This document shows positions 1-11,880 of a DNA stretch of 64,000 bases, piece after piece. The first letter of the stretch is position 1; the number at the start of each line of letters is the position of its first letter. The stretch spans positions 74,041,315-74,105,314 of the forward strand of contig CM054116.1 of the NCBI GenBank assembly GCA_028673005.1, given 5' to 3'. The stretch is from Tanypteryx hageni (taxonomy: Eukaryota > Arthropoda > Insecta > Odonata > Petaluridae). A program made the position numbers and the translations under genes. The notes below the pieces were generated by a model. It worked only from the letters and a program-made list of their open reading frames with translations. It made no database searches and had not been told where the DNA came from.

Positions 1-483
1 TCCCATTATTATGCAGTTTACCTTTCCACTTCCGTCTTCTTCGTAAATGTCATTAATTTGCTCATAAATCTCCTCGATTTATTCATCTTCATGAGCTGAC
101 GTTGGCATATATACTTGGATTATCAGCATGCCCACTGGGACTGCTTTAAGCTTTATTGCCATCAGTCTATCGTTCGTTGCTATTATGTTTGTCACACTTT
201 TCATCATATCTTTCCTAAGTACCAGAGCTACTCCCCTTTTCCCACTATTTCCTCCAGAATAAACTACCGTGAATTCTTCCGAGTCGAACTGTCCTTCTCC
301 CTCCCATCTAGTTTCGCTTAGTCATATAATGTCAACTCTATTTCTTCTCATTTCTTCTTTCAAGTTCTCTAGCTTTCCTGTCTTTCTCATAGTTCTTACG
401 TTCCAAGTCCCTCTTCGTAAATTACTTTCGACATATGTTTTCCTCAAGGCACTGATGATAGTTTTTTTATATAAAACCTCCAT
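1..483 (-). mobile_element. LINE endonuclease fragment, decayed (RTE-like / CFDP2-like)
   Basis: This is the N-terminal part of a non-LTR retrotransposon protein carrying an exonuclease-endonuclease-phosphatase (AP-endonuclease-like) domain, which nicks target DNA during retrotransposition. Read on the minus strand, a Met codon lies at 481-483. About 30 codons on comes the domain-start motif GTWNVRTM, then LSETRW, then VQVYMPTS-like IQVYMPTS, the usual order in this family, and the frame runs off the window edge at CIIMG, just before the expected DFN. Two in-frame stops break it. TGA at 322-324 stands where the family has Gly before LSETRW, and TAA lies at 79-81. Otherwise the frame is open for about 160 codons, so decay is modest. 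The reverse transcriptase would lie beyond the left edge. Family recognition comes from remembered motifs, so the clade (RTE versus another AP-endonuclease LINE) is uncertain. Confidence 0.8.
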
Positions 484-550
484 TCGAGGGGTTTGAACCT
501 CCGAACTTTGCAATAGAAAGTCGACACGCTAACCACTACACCAGCAGTGC
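481..550 (-). repeat. tRNA-like sequence / SINE-type head
   Basis: On the minus strand this reads like a tRNA with internal RNA polymerase III promoter boxes: A-box-like TGGTGTAGTGGTTAGCG and B-box-like GGTTCAAACCC. A clean 5-bp anticodon stem (ACTTT/AAAGT, 517-521 and 505-509) encloses a 7-nt loop, CTATTGC, whose anticodon position would be ATT. The T stem has an A-C mismatch and I cannot pair an acceptor stem, so it is better called a tRNA-derived SINE head or tRNA pseudogene. It lies directly upstream of the LINE reading frame on the same strand and may be part of that element's 5' region. Confidence 0.5.
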
Positions 551-553
551 ATA

Positions 554-554
554 G

Positions 555-600
<46 letters not shown>

Positions 601-604
601 GCAC
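554..604. repeat. (TA)n(CA)n microsatellite
   Basis: An uninterrupted TA run (about 556-589) passes into a CA run ending near 604. The compound TA/CA form recurs at 7.6, 27.2 and 27.7 kb. Confidence 0.97.
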
Positions 605-3600
605 ATATCCGATGTCAGTTCACCTTTATAATTTCAAAACTAATGGTCCATAGGCCAAACCAATAGTCCCTAACCCCTATTCTAGTTTTTTGCCCCTCGG
701 CGCCATCTTTACCCCCTATCCTCTCTATTTCTCGCCCTGGAAACACTATTTATTTCCTTCAATATCTTATCGCTTCTCCGTGCACCCCTTTTCAATGCTT
801 CCCTCTCTCTGCTATCAGCCATCGATAGATATTTCTCCGAGTCCTATCGGCCCCAGGAACGCCATTCTGATTCTTCCCTTTCCTCCATCTCTCTTCTTAA
901 CTCCCTCTCTCTCTCCACGCCTTTCGCACTGTTCCGACATTTCTTTCATTTATCACTCCCGCATACTTTCCTCCTCCACAAATAAACCCTCTCGCGCTCA
1001 CACGTTCGCGTTTGCGCCGTTTCGATTTTTTCCTTTTTTTTTAAACGTTTACGCGAACGCATTGATGCGCGGTGGTTTATGGATTCATTCCTCTTCTTCA
1101 CTCCGTCTCTTTTCGCCGCGTACACATTCGACGCTATTTCACGGTGTGGATTTAGTGTTTTTTCTTTTTTCGTAATTTGCCAAAAAAAAAACGTAATTGT
1201 TTAAATCGCAGTCGCGATAAAATTAGACTCGCGCTTATTTTTTCAGAAAAGAAATTTAAAAAAATGTTTTATTGGTTTATGAGCATCGAATGTTAAAACT
1301 TATTGCTGATCGGTCGTTCTTATAACAGTGTCTGTATTCACCGCTCGTACCAACGCCGTATGCTTCCCCCACGATCCTCTGCGATCGTGTTTTAACTACT
1401 AATTGTCTATAGTCTGAAATAAAAGGCATGCATACATTTTTGTGTGCAGTTACGCGTCTCATTTTAATTAAAAATATATTAGGGATTTCATCGATCGTAT
1501 ACCTTCTGGAGAAGTCTTGGCGATTAAAGAATTAGAATCCCGCTTTGCTCGGGATTTAATACTTTCAGTCGTCTCACTATTTTTTCTCCCGAGATTAATC
1601 GAAACATTTTCTGGGCGCGCGCTTAACGCAAAGAGATTCCGTATTTTGCCTTTCGTAATTTTATCGAGCCACTTCATTTTTAGGCCCGATGGAATCGCTC
1701 GCCGTTATAATTTGGTCGGAAAGGAAAAAGGATATATTATCCACCATCTCGTGCACATCCAAGCAATCACCGCGAGTTAAAATCCGCCGTGGATAAGGTT
1801 GAATGCGCTGCCTAGTAGTTTTTTTTTATAGCTGGATTGCCGTTTTTTTTAAATAATCGCGAGAGCGTACTCTTTTTGTACCTCCCTGGCCGTTAAAAAA
1901 GGAGCGTGCCCATTTAGCGATCCTTTTCCTCTCTTTTATATCTGGCGTATTTATTATTACCTTCGTTACCTATAGAGCACTCGTAAACCGTTAATTGCTT
2001 CGCGGGCGCAATGCTGAAAATGTACGATGAATCGACTCGAAAGGGTGACTCAATGTAACGAGCGTCGGAACCAATTTCATGGCTACACTATTCGTTCTAG
2101 TTATTTTTTAAAAATTGTTTTGAAATTCAAAAGTAATGTGCGTATTTTTTTGCGTTCGACGTAGATGGCTCTAAATTTTGCTACCAATAATGGGTTTTAT
2201 AGGCGTAATGGATCATATAATTGCTCTCCGAGTAGTCGTGTTTTCATCGGTGTATTTATTCATTGTCTCGATATTCAATTTAAGAATAAGTCGTTATTTT
2301 TGTCATTCATGTCATCAGAGCTAATGTGTGTTAGTCGTATTACCATCTAATGAGACATTTCATTTTACGGTTTGTTTACCCATATCTTCTACATGTCGAC
2401 CTATCGTCCAGGTTAACATTTATGCCTGTCATGGGATATTTATAACTACCCAGGCATAACAGAAAGGATAGCTATCCTCAAATCAGGGAAATTTGTTCAC
2501 TTGATTGTCCCACTCTGTATCGAATACGATCACGGTGCAATCATCCGAAGGAATTACAGTAGGTTTCCATGTTCTGCCTTTAATGCGTCCTATTTTCGGA
2601 ATTCAAACCCTCGGCATCCGAATCGTAGCCTCAAGACATTCTCATGCAAGCCGTAGCGACCGCAAAAGTTTTATCGTAGCAATAATTCGACAAGTGCGTC
2701 CCTCAGTATTGCATATCAGCTTCCGAAGCAATTCCGTTTTTCGCATACGCCGGTTCTTTGGGGCTCCCTCCTCTCCACCACCACTTCCTCTCTCTCTCTC
2801 TCTCCATTAGCGAGGAAACTCTCAATACACAGATTCAGGTTGCGGCAGGGTCTCTTTCCTCTCGGTTCCATTTGTAGATTTGTCCTCCTCGCACTCGGCC
2901 ATTCTGTTTTTCCTTCTCCCCCCCCATTTTCTCCTTCCGCGTCCACCTCCTATTCTCTTACCCCCTCCCCTCTCTCCTCCCGTTCAAATCACACACACAT
3001 GAATCGACGTCGCTTGCCTCCCTCTCTCCTTTTCCCCATCCCTTTCTCTCCCTCTCCTTTTTCCACATCCATATCTCTCCCTCTCCCCTCTCTCTATTAC
3101 TCCCTCTTTTCTCTCTCTGCCTCCGCGCCGTACATTAGCCAATTCTCCCTCTTCCCTTACCACTTTCTACCATATCCCTCTCCTCCTGGGTCCTCCTGCC
3201 GCTTCTGCTTTATTTGTACTTGCGCTGCCGGAATTTCGGATTAAGGGGGTGGTGGAGTTGATGCTGCGTTTTTGGAGGGATTGTGCTCGTGTTGTGTAGG
3301 AAAGAAGAGCGGAGTGTGAGGGAAGTGTAACGGGAGGAGGAATGGAGGAGGGTAACCCATCCGGTCCTCCCCTGCGCTATTATCCCTTTTGCTCCCGTCG
3401 GCTGGCGGGGGTATTGCATTCGTGTTGCCGCGGCGTGCACACAGCCGTGATACGGACGCGGCGTGGTTCAACGGTTCCATCCCGTGATTGTAATGCCATC
3501 GGAGCTCTCTTTCTCTCACCCTCTACCGTGCTCTATCTCTCTTTCATTTTTCTTTTTTTTTCATTATCTCCCTTTTTTATTATTTTATATCAAGCTCCCA

Positions 3601-5135
3601 TTCCCAGGAGTCCATGATGTAAAAGGGGAGTTTATTTTTTTCCTTTACCGATCGATTTTTCTTTTTATTTTCTGCCTTTCTCTCTCTGAATTCTTTCGGA
3701 CGTGTTTACTTAGGTCGCGGGGTCTATGCTTTTTTTACGGATCGTTCTTTTTTCTTTTTTAATATAATCCGGATTTTCTCCGGGAGGAGAGTACTTGAAT
3801 GAAAAATTGGTCCTCTTTCGTTTTGCGTGCCTAAGGAATGTGAAGTTACGCGCTTTCGGTCTCGGACATGTTTCTTTATGTTTTGAATCCATGGTAACAT
3901 CTACTTTCTGCGTCTTATTATTTATCCTCGGGTACATTCCGTGCTTAATTCATTTCTGTATTATCACTGCCTGTTTTTATAGTTCCTTTAAGGAATCGCA
4001 ACCGGGAACCTTTTGTTTTTTTTTCGTTTCTGCGATAACTCTTTTAAGTATCCAAAATTCTTGAGTACATTCAACCAAGGAGCCATTAGGATCCCATTTT
4101 CTGAGCGCATTATTTTCCTCATCCTTTCATTTCCATGCGATGGAATTTGCGCATTCGGATCCTCCCAACCACGTTTTCAAGGACTCCATTCGACGGCATC
4201 ATGTGTTTCTTACGTTATTTTCCGGGGTTCGTCCATCTCTCTCGGAATTTTACTCGTCAGTCGTAGAGCGTACTCTGTTTAGTCATTTAATCTCCCTTTC
4301 CAACCCTCAGACGTTTTTTTATCATCCTCGCGCACCCTTCTGCGAGGTCTTTCCGTTTCCCCGCCCTCTCTGCCATCCCTTTCTTTCCCTCATCGTCAAT
4401 TTTTCCTTATCTATTTTTGTCCCTTCTTCGTTTCGAGCGCTTAATATTTTCTCTCGCGTATTCCTCCTCTTCTCACCGTTCCCTCCCCCTCCACTCCTTC
4501 TCAATTCATTTCTTCCTTCCTTTTATCGCCTCTACGCCTCTCAAAATCATCTCATCCAAGAGTTCTTCCACCCTCTTACAACTTATTTTCCCTCTCCTTC
4601 CTCCATATCCGCGGGGTACCCTTTTTCTCTCCCTCTCGGGCGTAGCATCCCTTCTCCATCTTCTCACAGCCCTTCTGGTGGATTCTTTTTGGCCCCTCAG
4701 TTGTCGCGCCATCTTCTCCCCCTCTCCTCTCCCCTTAGTCCTCCGATTTAAAAACTCGCGCATTCTCCCCGCTGTCCTCTCGCGCCCCTTCCAACACGGC
4801 GACGACGCCGCCTCCTCTATACGCCCTCTCACCTCTCTCTTTCTCTCTTTCTGCCGCCCGTAGTCTCCCACGCAATCCCGTCTGTCTCGTCTAGAATCCC
4901 TTCCCCTTCTAATTCCACTTCCGAATTCTTGGTGTGATCCATTTGGCAATGCTGAGCCGCTCTCCTTCCCTCTCTTCCCGCCACTCCTCCCTTACAACCT
5001 CCATCACGTTCCTCCCTGTCTTCTCTCACTCACTCTTCTCACCATCTTCCTCTCTCCCCATCCATCTCTCACATTCTCTCTCCCCATCTCCCTATCACCC
5101 TCTCCGCACAAGAGTTCCCGGGAGATAGCGGTGGA
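605..5135. other. No gene seen; strongly pyrimidine-rich + strand
   Basis: I see no conserved domain or RNA gene. From about 690 to 1170, 2770 to 3230, 3490 to 3770 and 4190 to 5130 the + strand is dominated by C and T with short CTCT, CCCT and TTTC blocks. Reading frames of up to about 200 codons occur here but translate to Ser/Pro/Leu/Phe-rich text on + and Arg/Glu/Gly-rich text on -, as expected for simple sequence. The parts between (about 1200-2760 and 3780-4180) are of mixed composition and show nothing I recognise. Confidence 0.7.
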
Positions 5136-5585
5136 GGAAGACGGGACACTAAGTGAATGAAAATATAGAGAGGGAGGGCGGTTTTTTTGGGAGGAAAGAA
5201 CGCGGAGCGGATGCGAGGGGTGCTGTATAAACATCCAGTGGAATGAGGTTTGAGGAGGTCCGAAAGGATGAGTGGACTGAGGAGATGGGCGGACGAATAT
5301 TGCTCGGTTGGTGCGTGAGAGAGAGAGAAGGGAATGGGAAAATGGGTCTTTGTTGTAGGTAGGAGACTGAAATGGGACGGCGGGAAATGGCAGGACGGGG
5401 GTGTTTTTCCGGAAAGGGAATGGAAGAGGAGGTTGGAGGGAGTGGAAGGGAGAGAAAGAGAGGAAGGCGGAGTGGGGTAGGGTTTGTGTTCTGGAATCGT
5501 CCGAGCGAGCGGTGTCAGCGGGTGGAAGGTTTTTGAAAGACGGCCGAAGGAGAGAGATGTGTCAGTGTGATGTCACAGGCTAAGT
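5136..5585. other. Purine-rich + strand block
   Basis: Composition flips abruptly at about 5130. The + strand becomes G/A-rich (GGGAGGAAAG, GGAAGAGGAGG), the reverse of the preceding 1 kb. No coding signal is evident. The polypyrimidine-to-polypurine junction around 5090-5180 could be the centre of an imperfect long inverted repeat, but I could not align arms by eye. Confidence 0.6.
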
Positions 5586-7581
5586 GATTAATAGGAAGCG
5601 TTCGTGATTCCGCCTTGATGTGGAGGCTTTTCGATTCACGGTCCTTGTCCCCTTGTCACTTTTAGTCGTCCCGTTTCTGTCTCCGCATGTTCGTCACCAT
5701 CGCAGGGCGCTCATCTTTCCCTCCCACGCACGCCGTTCTCCGCGAGAGGCTGCTGTTTATTCGTGGAAGGTTTTACTGCGGCTTTAATCTCTGCTCTTGT
5801 TGCCCATTTCATCTAGATCCTCTCTTTCTCTCTCCATTTTTATATCTCCGTTTCGCCCACTTATCTTAGGTACGGTAATCCTTTACCGTATCGGCACTTC
5901 GCGTTTTAATACTCATTGGTTCATTAATCAGTTACGTACTTTTGAATTTGAGATTGTTTTATCGTTTGGTTCGTTTTTATGTTTTATTTTCCTTGTAGCC
6001 TGAAATATTTTGCTATTTTAATATGAGGCATCAGAAAGTTCAGTTTCAGGTCGACTATATTAAAAACTGGGAGAGTGAAGATAAGGGTCGCATTTGTGAA
6101 AATTCTAAATATGGATTTTAATTCTAACATTATCATTGTTTCGTTTTTAATCGTGTTCAATTTTTGCCCGTGGGGGAAAACGTAGCCATAAATTAAATTT
6201 TTAAAATTGAATCGAACTGCTGCGGTGAAATTTCATACGTGTCGATTTTATTTCCTCTATTGGGGAACGCATGCGTGCGGAGGTTGAATCGACCAACACT
6301 GTGCTAAAAAGCAATCAAGTTATGGTAATTTTTGAGCATGCATTTGAATTCCATAGGGACAGGGTCATTTAGAATAAATCAGCTTATATATCCAGTAACG
6401 TTTAATCCCACTTATTTCCTTTCTGATTTAGTCGCTGCGAATTATATGTAGTATTTTCAATTTGATTTTTTCCTCTAACGGCTCAGTTAAATCTCTTTGG
6501 AAGTAATAAAGAGGTTTGACCTGGCTGGAATTAATCCAGCGCATTATTCTCTCGAAATACACTGATTATTAATGTATCTAGCGTCGCTCGTTTTTGTTAA
6601 TGACGCGATTTTTTTCGCAGTAATTTTTAACCGTAGCAAATTTCGCTCCACCGCGGTTCGAATCACGGACGTTATTCCGTACCGAAAAGATGGAATGCTG
6701 AACAATAACCCCGAGTTATAAGATAAAGTGGCGCATGAATCTACTAAGGGTTAAGCGGTTAATAATAGCCTTCCTCGGATAACGTCATGCTTACGCCCAT
6801 GTTCGGTATCCTGCGTCCAGTAAATTATCATCGGAACATTTCCTCCCCCTGTCTCATCTCAAGAGTGAAGAGATGCTGACCTCGCATTTTCTCTTCGTTT
6901 CCACGAGAATCGGAATTTCCTTTTGATAACCAATTACGTCCTCGTAAACGCGAGAGTTGAAGGTGCAGTTTCCTGACGTAATCTTTCGCGCGCATCATTT
7001 GTCGTTCTGGTTAAATAAATAAATTTCTTCTGAACGTCCCCTTTTACTCTTTTACGAAGAGTTATTATCTCGCAGACGCCTCCATAAAAAGTAAAAATAA
7101 AAATCGCTTGGAAGAAATATATGCTGTCACGGGTAATGTTTTATTCTTGTATTTTTCTTAAATTTTCGTCTTTTCTCGGATTATATTTTGAAGAATTTAA
7201 TCGGGTCGCAAAAGATATGGATATTTTGTGTGAATTGCTCGAATAAATCCTGGTTCTCTCGCCAAAAGATATTGTCGATTTCGTTTGAACTGTAGATATT
7301 TTAGCGGTTGTAATTCCGAATTGGTACGTCGTTTTTCGTAATTTCCTTTACATGGATTCAGATCTGTAATCTATTTCTAACCTGGAAGACATACCTTTTC
7401 TGTGAAGTGATTGGAGTTTTGCTTTTTCCTACTTGAATACATATTATAGTAAATTGGTGGAGCAACTTTTTTTTCCTGGCTTGCCTCGGCTTTGGGTTTC
7501 CTTCCTACGGTTAAATGATTCATATTCTCGAACATGCCTGTGCATGTCTATCTATATGTTTGCGTATACATATAGACACAC

Positions 7582-7583
<2 letters not shown>
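5586..7583. other. No gene seen; A+T-rich sequence
   Basis: Mixed, moderately A+T-rich DNA without a long reading frame that resembles a protein. An isolated GGTTCGAATC near 6656 resembles a B box but has no supporting A box or cloverleaf. Confidence 0.6.

Positions 7584-7642
<59 letters not shown>
7584..7642. repeat. (TA)n(CA)n microsatellite
   Basis: A TA run of about 20 units passes into about 9 CA units, the same compound type as at 554-604. Confidence 0.97.
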
Positions 7643-8283
7643 GTTCCTCTTCTTCACGTCGATTCTAGTTTCCGTTATTCTATAAACGAAGGGGATTTTC
7701 CGGCGCTGGACTTTGTATATCTATCCTTCCCTTCTCTACATCCTATCCTTCTCTTTTCAAGGCCGTTCCAATATACATCCTAACTCCTGCACTCTCCTAG
7801 CACCCTAGGCCTTTTTATCCTCCGTTCCCTCGACCCCTCAGAAGAGGGAGATCGAGGGAGAGAGAGAGAGGTATTTATTCCCAGGGATTCCTCCCAGTCC
7901 ATGCTCCTCTTAGGCATAAATCGGGGAGATGAGGGGAAGGGATGGTAGACGACCCTATCTCCTTACCGTCTCTCTCTCCCTCCCCCATCTCCCCCTCCGC
8001 ACCATCCTACATCCACCGCTCTGCTCTCTTCGGGCGCGTAATAATAAATCCAGGAACCTTTTCTTCTATATGCTATTCCATTGCTTTACGACCCTCGACA
8101 AAAAGAAGACGGCCTAAAAGGGGTGGGTTCAGAATGTTGAGGATGGGATTTGTGTGATCTCCCTCCTCTGCCTAACCCTCCTCGCTCTCTCCTTCCACCC
8201 TCTCTTAGCTCTCCTTTGCCCTCCCTCTCTCCTAGATTTAGAGTTGTAAAACATTCGATTTACGATCTCATATTCGTTGCATT
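7643..8283. other. No gene seen
   Basis: CT-rich short blocks (about 7960-8040 and 8155-8235) and a small GAGA run near 7855-7870. No coding or RNA signal. Confidence 0.6.
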
Positions 8284-8690
8284 GTCGCCGCTCTTTTTCC
8301 ATCCGTTCCCTCTTTTTTCTATTCGTTCCCTCTTTTTTCCATCCGTTTCCTCTTTTTCCATTCGTTCCCTCTTTTTTCCATCCGTTCCCACTTTTTCCCA
8401 TCCGTTCCCTTTTTTTCCCATCCGTTCCATCTTTTTCCCATCCGTTCCCTTTTTTCCCCATCCGTTCCTTCTTTTTCCAATCCGTTCCCTCTTTTTTCCC
8501 ATCTGTTCCCTCTTTTTCCCATCCGTTCCATCTTTTCCCCATCCGGTCCCTCTTTTTCTCATCCGTTCCATCTTTTTTCCATCCGTTCCCTCTTTTTTCC
8601 ATCCGTTCCCTCTTTTTTCCATCCGTTCCCTCTTTTTTCCATCCGTTCCCTCTTATTTCCATCCGTTCCCTCTTTTTTCCTGCTCTTCTC
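8284..8690. repeat. Minisatellite, about 20-bp unit
   Basis: About 20 tandem copies of a 20-bp unit, TTTTTTCCATCCGTTCCCTC. Differences are mostly single changes (CCAT/CCAA, CCCTC/CCATC, T-run length). The last four or five copies, 8570-8690, are nearly identical, which suggests recent expansion at the right end. The array is open in several frames and gives repetitive Gly/Trp/Lys/Arg peptides on the minus strand. I do not regard these as genes. Confidence 0.95.
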
Positions 8691-10339
8691 ACTCTCTCTC
8701 TCTCCCGATGTTTTCGTGGTGGTGGGGAAGGGGTGAAGGAGGGTAGCGGGAATAATATGTGCGACCGCGGAGGAGGAAATTTATGCTGTATTTATATCCC
8801 TTTTTTATGACTATGTAGTAAGCCTCGGGCTCGCGCCGCTTCATCTCTCTCGCCCTCTTTCGCTTATTTTCCGTCGCATTTTTCGTGCAGCTTGCAGCCC
8901 ATTCTTTTATTGTTTTTTTTTCCTCGTGTGCGGTTCTGCGTCCTCTAAAATGATTTTTTAATCGCGGCCTACTCGGAATTTATGCCGCGGAACTTTTTCG
9001 TGTCGAGAGTTGGGGATTTGGCGCGAGTGGATTTTATAGGCAGTTGTGTCGTTTGTCGGCGGAGATGGGCGTGGAATTTTTTTGGCGGCTCAGCTGTGTG
9101 CAGAAAATGCGTCGTCGGAGAGCCTAGTGTGGCTGTTCTGCTTGGCTATGGGAGAGACAAGTTCCGGATACATTTTAGATTATTCTCTTGTGATATATCT
9201 GGGTGTCTCGAGGAAAAATGGTAATTTTAATTTAATTAGTCGACAGTGGGATGTCTACTCAATCCTCAATAGGCTCAAGAGAGGAGATGCCATTTTATGA
9301 TCAACTTCCTCTCTTCACCCATAAATTGACGAGCAATTATTTTTGCTGGAATCCAGTCTATAATCCAAATAACTCGTATAGCAAAATACCGATTGAGGAT
9401 AAAATGGAAAATTTCGGTTTGAAAGCAGCTGCCTTCGGATCGTTAATTCTAAACTCATTTTGGATCATCGATTTGGGAATTACCACTGAGAACGGCTGCT
9501 TGGCGCTCGAAATTAGTACAGTTTCTTTTGCTGTTTTTTGGGCATGGATGTGTCTTGATTATCAATTTCCTTTGTTATTCATTGCTTGCCACGCTTTAGG
9601 TAGGTTAGTGTAAAACGACAAGATTCCCGCGTGTAAAGATACTGACTTTGTTTTGTGAATTAAAATTCAATCAAGTTCAGTGATAGTTTTCCTACTAATT
9701 GAATAAATGCGGTTTGTCCGTTATTTTCGAGGTAACCGAGTAACTCTTGAGATTATCTCTTTTTTTCAGTGAATTATTTTATCATGGTTTGGTGGAAAAA
9801 TTACTTCTCCCACGTCTGAATTATCTCTGGTATAACTTCTCGTATTAATTCTCTAGGCTTTTTCAGTGATTCTCAAAACGTAATGAATTTGTAATTACTA
9901 AAATCCCTCCACTACCTAATTGAAAGCAATCTCACGAACATTTCAAAGACGGGAACTGCAATCTTAAGTTTCTGTATTCATGCGCAAGTGAATATTCCTT
10001 GGTTCCATCGCCATATCTCTTAACTACAGTTTTATTAGCGGATTCATTTGTAACAATCCTGTTGTATAGAAACCGCATCAGGTTTGCTCGTTTACTCTTT
10101 CAATTTTTATCTTTTTTCTTCCTTCTTGATGGTGAATTGCGACTGCCGTACTTAATAGAGAATATGCTTAATTTTAATTCTCTCAAAATTACACGTGTAT
10201 TACCTCTAAATATTATAAATGTAATAGTCTCCGGCGTAACTTTGTACAGCTGCTTCATGATGATAAACTAAAAGATATAATGAATACTAGATAGTATTTT
10301 AATTGTACTAAACATTTGCTAATTTCCACAGAATATTTA
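8691..10339. other. No gene seen
   Basis: Mixed composition, A+T-rich from about 9200. A 120-codon frame at 9251-9613 (+) and an 80-codon frame at 8982-9224 (+), the latter with two CxxC pairs, resemble no family I know and lie in unremarkable sequence. I treat them as chance frames. Confidence 0.5.
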
Positions 10340-10384
10340 CAACACCATTGGTTTCGGTGAGTAATCATCATCATCAGGTGATTG
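10340..10384 (-). ncRNA. Hammerhead-ribozyme-like motif, probably Penelope-derived relic
   Basis: On the minus strand the two hammerhead core boxes are intact: CTGATGA (revcomp of 10371-10377) and GAAA (10352-10355). Between them lies a stem-II-like hairpin, GATGA-TTAC-TCACC, with one A-C mismatch. Flanking strands can form stem I: CAATCAC (10378-10384) pairs with GTGTTG (10340-10345) with one bulged T. The short segment after GAAA does not give a canonical UH cleavage site, so the copy is probably inactive. Penelope-like elements are known to carry small type I hammerheads in their terminal repeats. No Penelope coding sequence is visible here. Confidence 0.4.
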
Positions 10385-10426
10385 ATTATGGAATTCTACG
10401 AGATCTCAGCCTCGTCCATTAAATTT

Positions 10427-10490
10427 ATGAAAATAAAACTTGGTATATTCCACATAAATTTACGTGGAACCTACCAAGTTTTATTTTCAT
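10427..10490. repeat. 64-nt snapback palindrome
   Basis: A perfect 19-bp outer stem (ATGAAAATAAAACTTGGTA against its complement at 10472-10490) and, after 2-nt internal mismatches, a 6-bp inner stem (TTCCAC/GTGGAA) closing a 10-nt loop. It lies 42 bp from the hammerhead-like motif. It could be a foldback MITE, part of a Penelope terminal region, or a small-RNA hairpin precursor. The pairing is more perfect than usual for an animal microRNA. Confidence 0.85.
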
Positions 10491-11544
10491 CATATAGATG
10501 TTATTTTCATTCCCAGAACTCACTTGATTTATGTGATTTTATGTATTCGCCATCTAAGTTTGCTTTGTTGAACTATGATTTATATATTGGAAGACAAATA
10601 GCATCATAAAAATAATCACAGTTGTATTTGAGATTTAATACGTATTTGTAGTTTATACCTAGTTGTGGAAAGTATTTTATTTCACTGGCTGACATGATGG
10701 CTAGCAACATTTTGATTGGTTTAAGATCATCGTAATTAATATTTATCATAGAAACTCAAAGGAGATTATGCGAAACTTTAATTTCGATCTAATAACTATA
10801 ACTTGAATGCGAACTTTTAAAACTTACGATGCAACTTGTAAAGCATCCTGTTCATCGTATGAAGCACCAAGTAAGTCACTTGCAGAATATCATAAAACCG
10901 CAAGGGAGTACTTAACGCCATAGACTAGTCTAAATTTCCAAAATTTATTTCCCTCGAATTTTAATCGTTCCCGAGTTGAGCAATATTCTTTTATCAGAGT
11001 CGAGCGAACGCTTTAATAATTTCTTCGTCCGGTTCCGGCAAAAGTAAGAGTTGTAAAAAAATACCTTTGGATCTTGACGCATAATTTTTGACCGGTTTTC
11101 AAATTAGCATACTTTAGCCGTTTCATTATCATACACGATCAAAGAGAATTAAGTATTCATCCCGCCGACTTCACAAAAAGCAGTGGAACAAAGAAGTACC
11201 CAAAGCGCAGTTCTATTTTTTGAACTTTTTTTTAGAGAATATTCTTCCTTTTTGCGGATCGCGTTTCTCTGCTGTAGCGGATCCTCTCTCTTATTACGCC
11301 GCAGCAGTAACGCCATTAAAGGAAACCACCGCGAACATCTCGCCCGGTCTCTGTTATCCCGACTAAAAGCGATTAAACCGCTGCCACTCACCCCCTAATC
11401 GCTACATCCAGTCTTGAATCGTTCGAACCGCATCGAACTCCAGCCTTCACGGTGAAAACTCAGTGTTTTTTCTATCCTGAAATGGGATGATAACGAGAAG
11501 GAGATAGAGCGGATCTGTTATGCACGAGGCCCAATCGTTTCCGA
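10491..11544. other. No gene seen
   Basis: A+T-rich, mixed sequence. No domain, RNA gene or repeat recognised. Confidence 0.55.
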
Positions 11545-11880
11545 TCCAGGTTTCTTTATCTCCCCCTCTTCTTCCCCTCCCGATGCCTCCCTTTACAACC
11601 CCTTGCTTCCCACATCCCATCCTCCCCTCCCTTCTCACACCTCCCTCCCTCCCCTCCCTCCTCATATCTCCCTCCTCACATCTCCCTCCCCTCCCTCCTC
11701 ACATCTCCCTTCTCCCCTCCCTCCTCACACCTCCCTCCTCACACCTCCCCTCCCTCCTCATATCTCCCTCCTCTCACCCCCTCCTCTCACCCCCTCCTCT
11801 CATCCCCCTCCTCTCATCCCCCTCCTCTCATCCCCCTCCTCTCACCTCTCTTCTCTCCTCGGCCTGTCCTCTCGCATCCC
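11545..11880. repeat. CT-rich imperfect minisatellite
   Basis: Pyrimidine-only tandem blocks. The left part is built from variants of CCCTCCTCACATCT. The right part (about 11770-11850) has five or six copies of a 14-bp unit, CTCCTCTCATCCCC. Open frames through it are compositional. Confidence 0.85.

Noticed and set aside
5090..5180. Centre of a large inverted repeat at the pyrimidine-to-purine switch
   Set aside because: Arms do not align beyond general composition when read by eye.
6620..6720. Possible tRNA around GGTTCGAATC
   Set aside because: No A box at proper distance and no cloverleaf on either strand.
8129..8810. Overlapping long frames of up to 198 codons on both strands
   Set aside because: They are translations of the 20-bp minisatellite, open in several phases because the unit has few stop triplets. 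There is no start context or domain.
8982..9224. 80-codon frame with two CxxC pairs, zinc-finger-like
   Set aside because: Cys spacing fits no family I know, there are no conserved flanks, and a competing frame overlaps. Likely chance.
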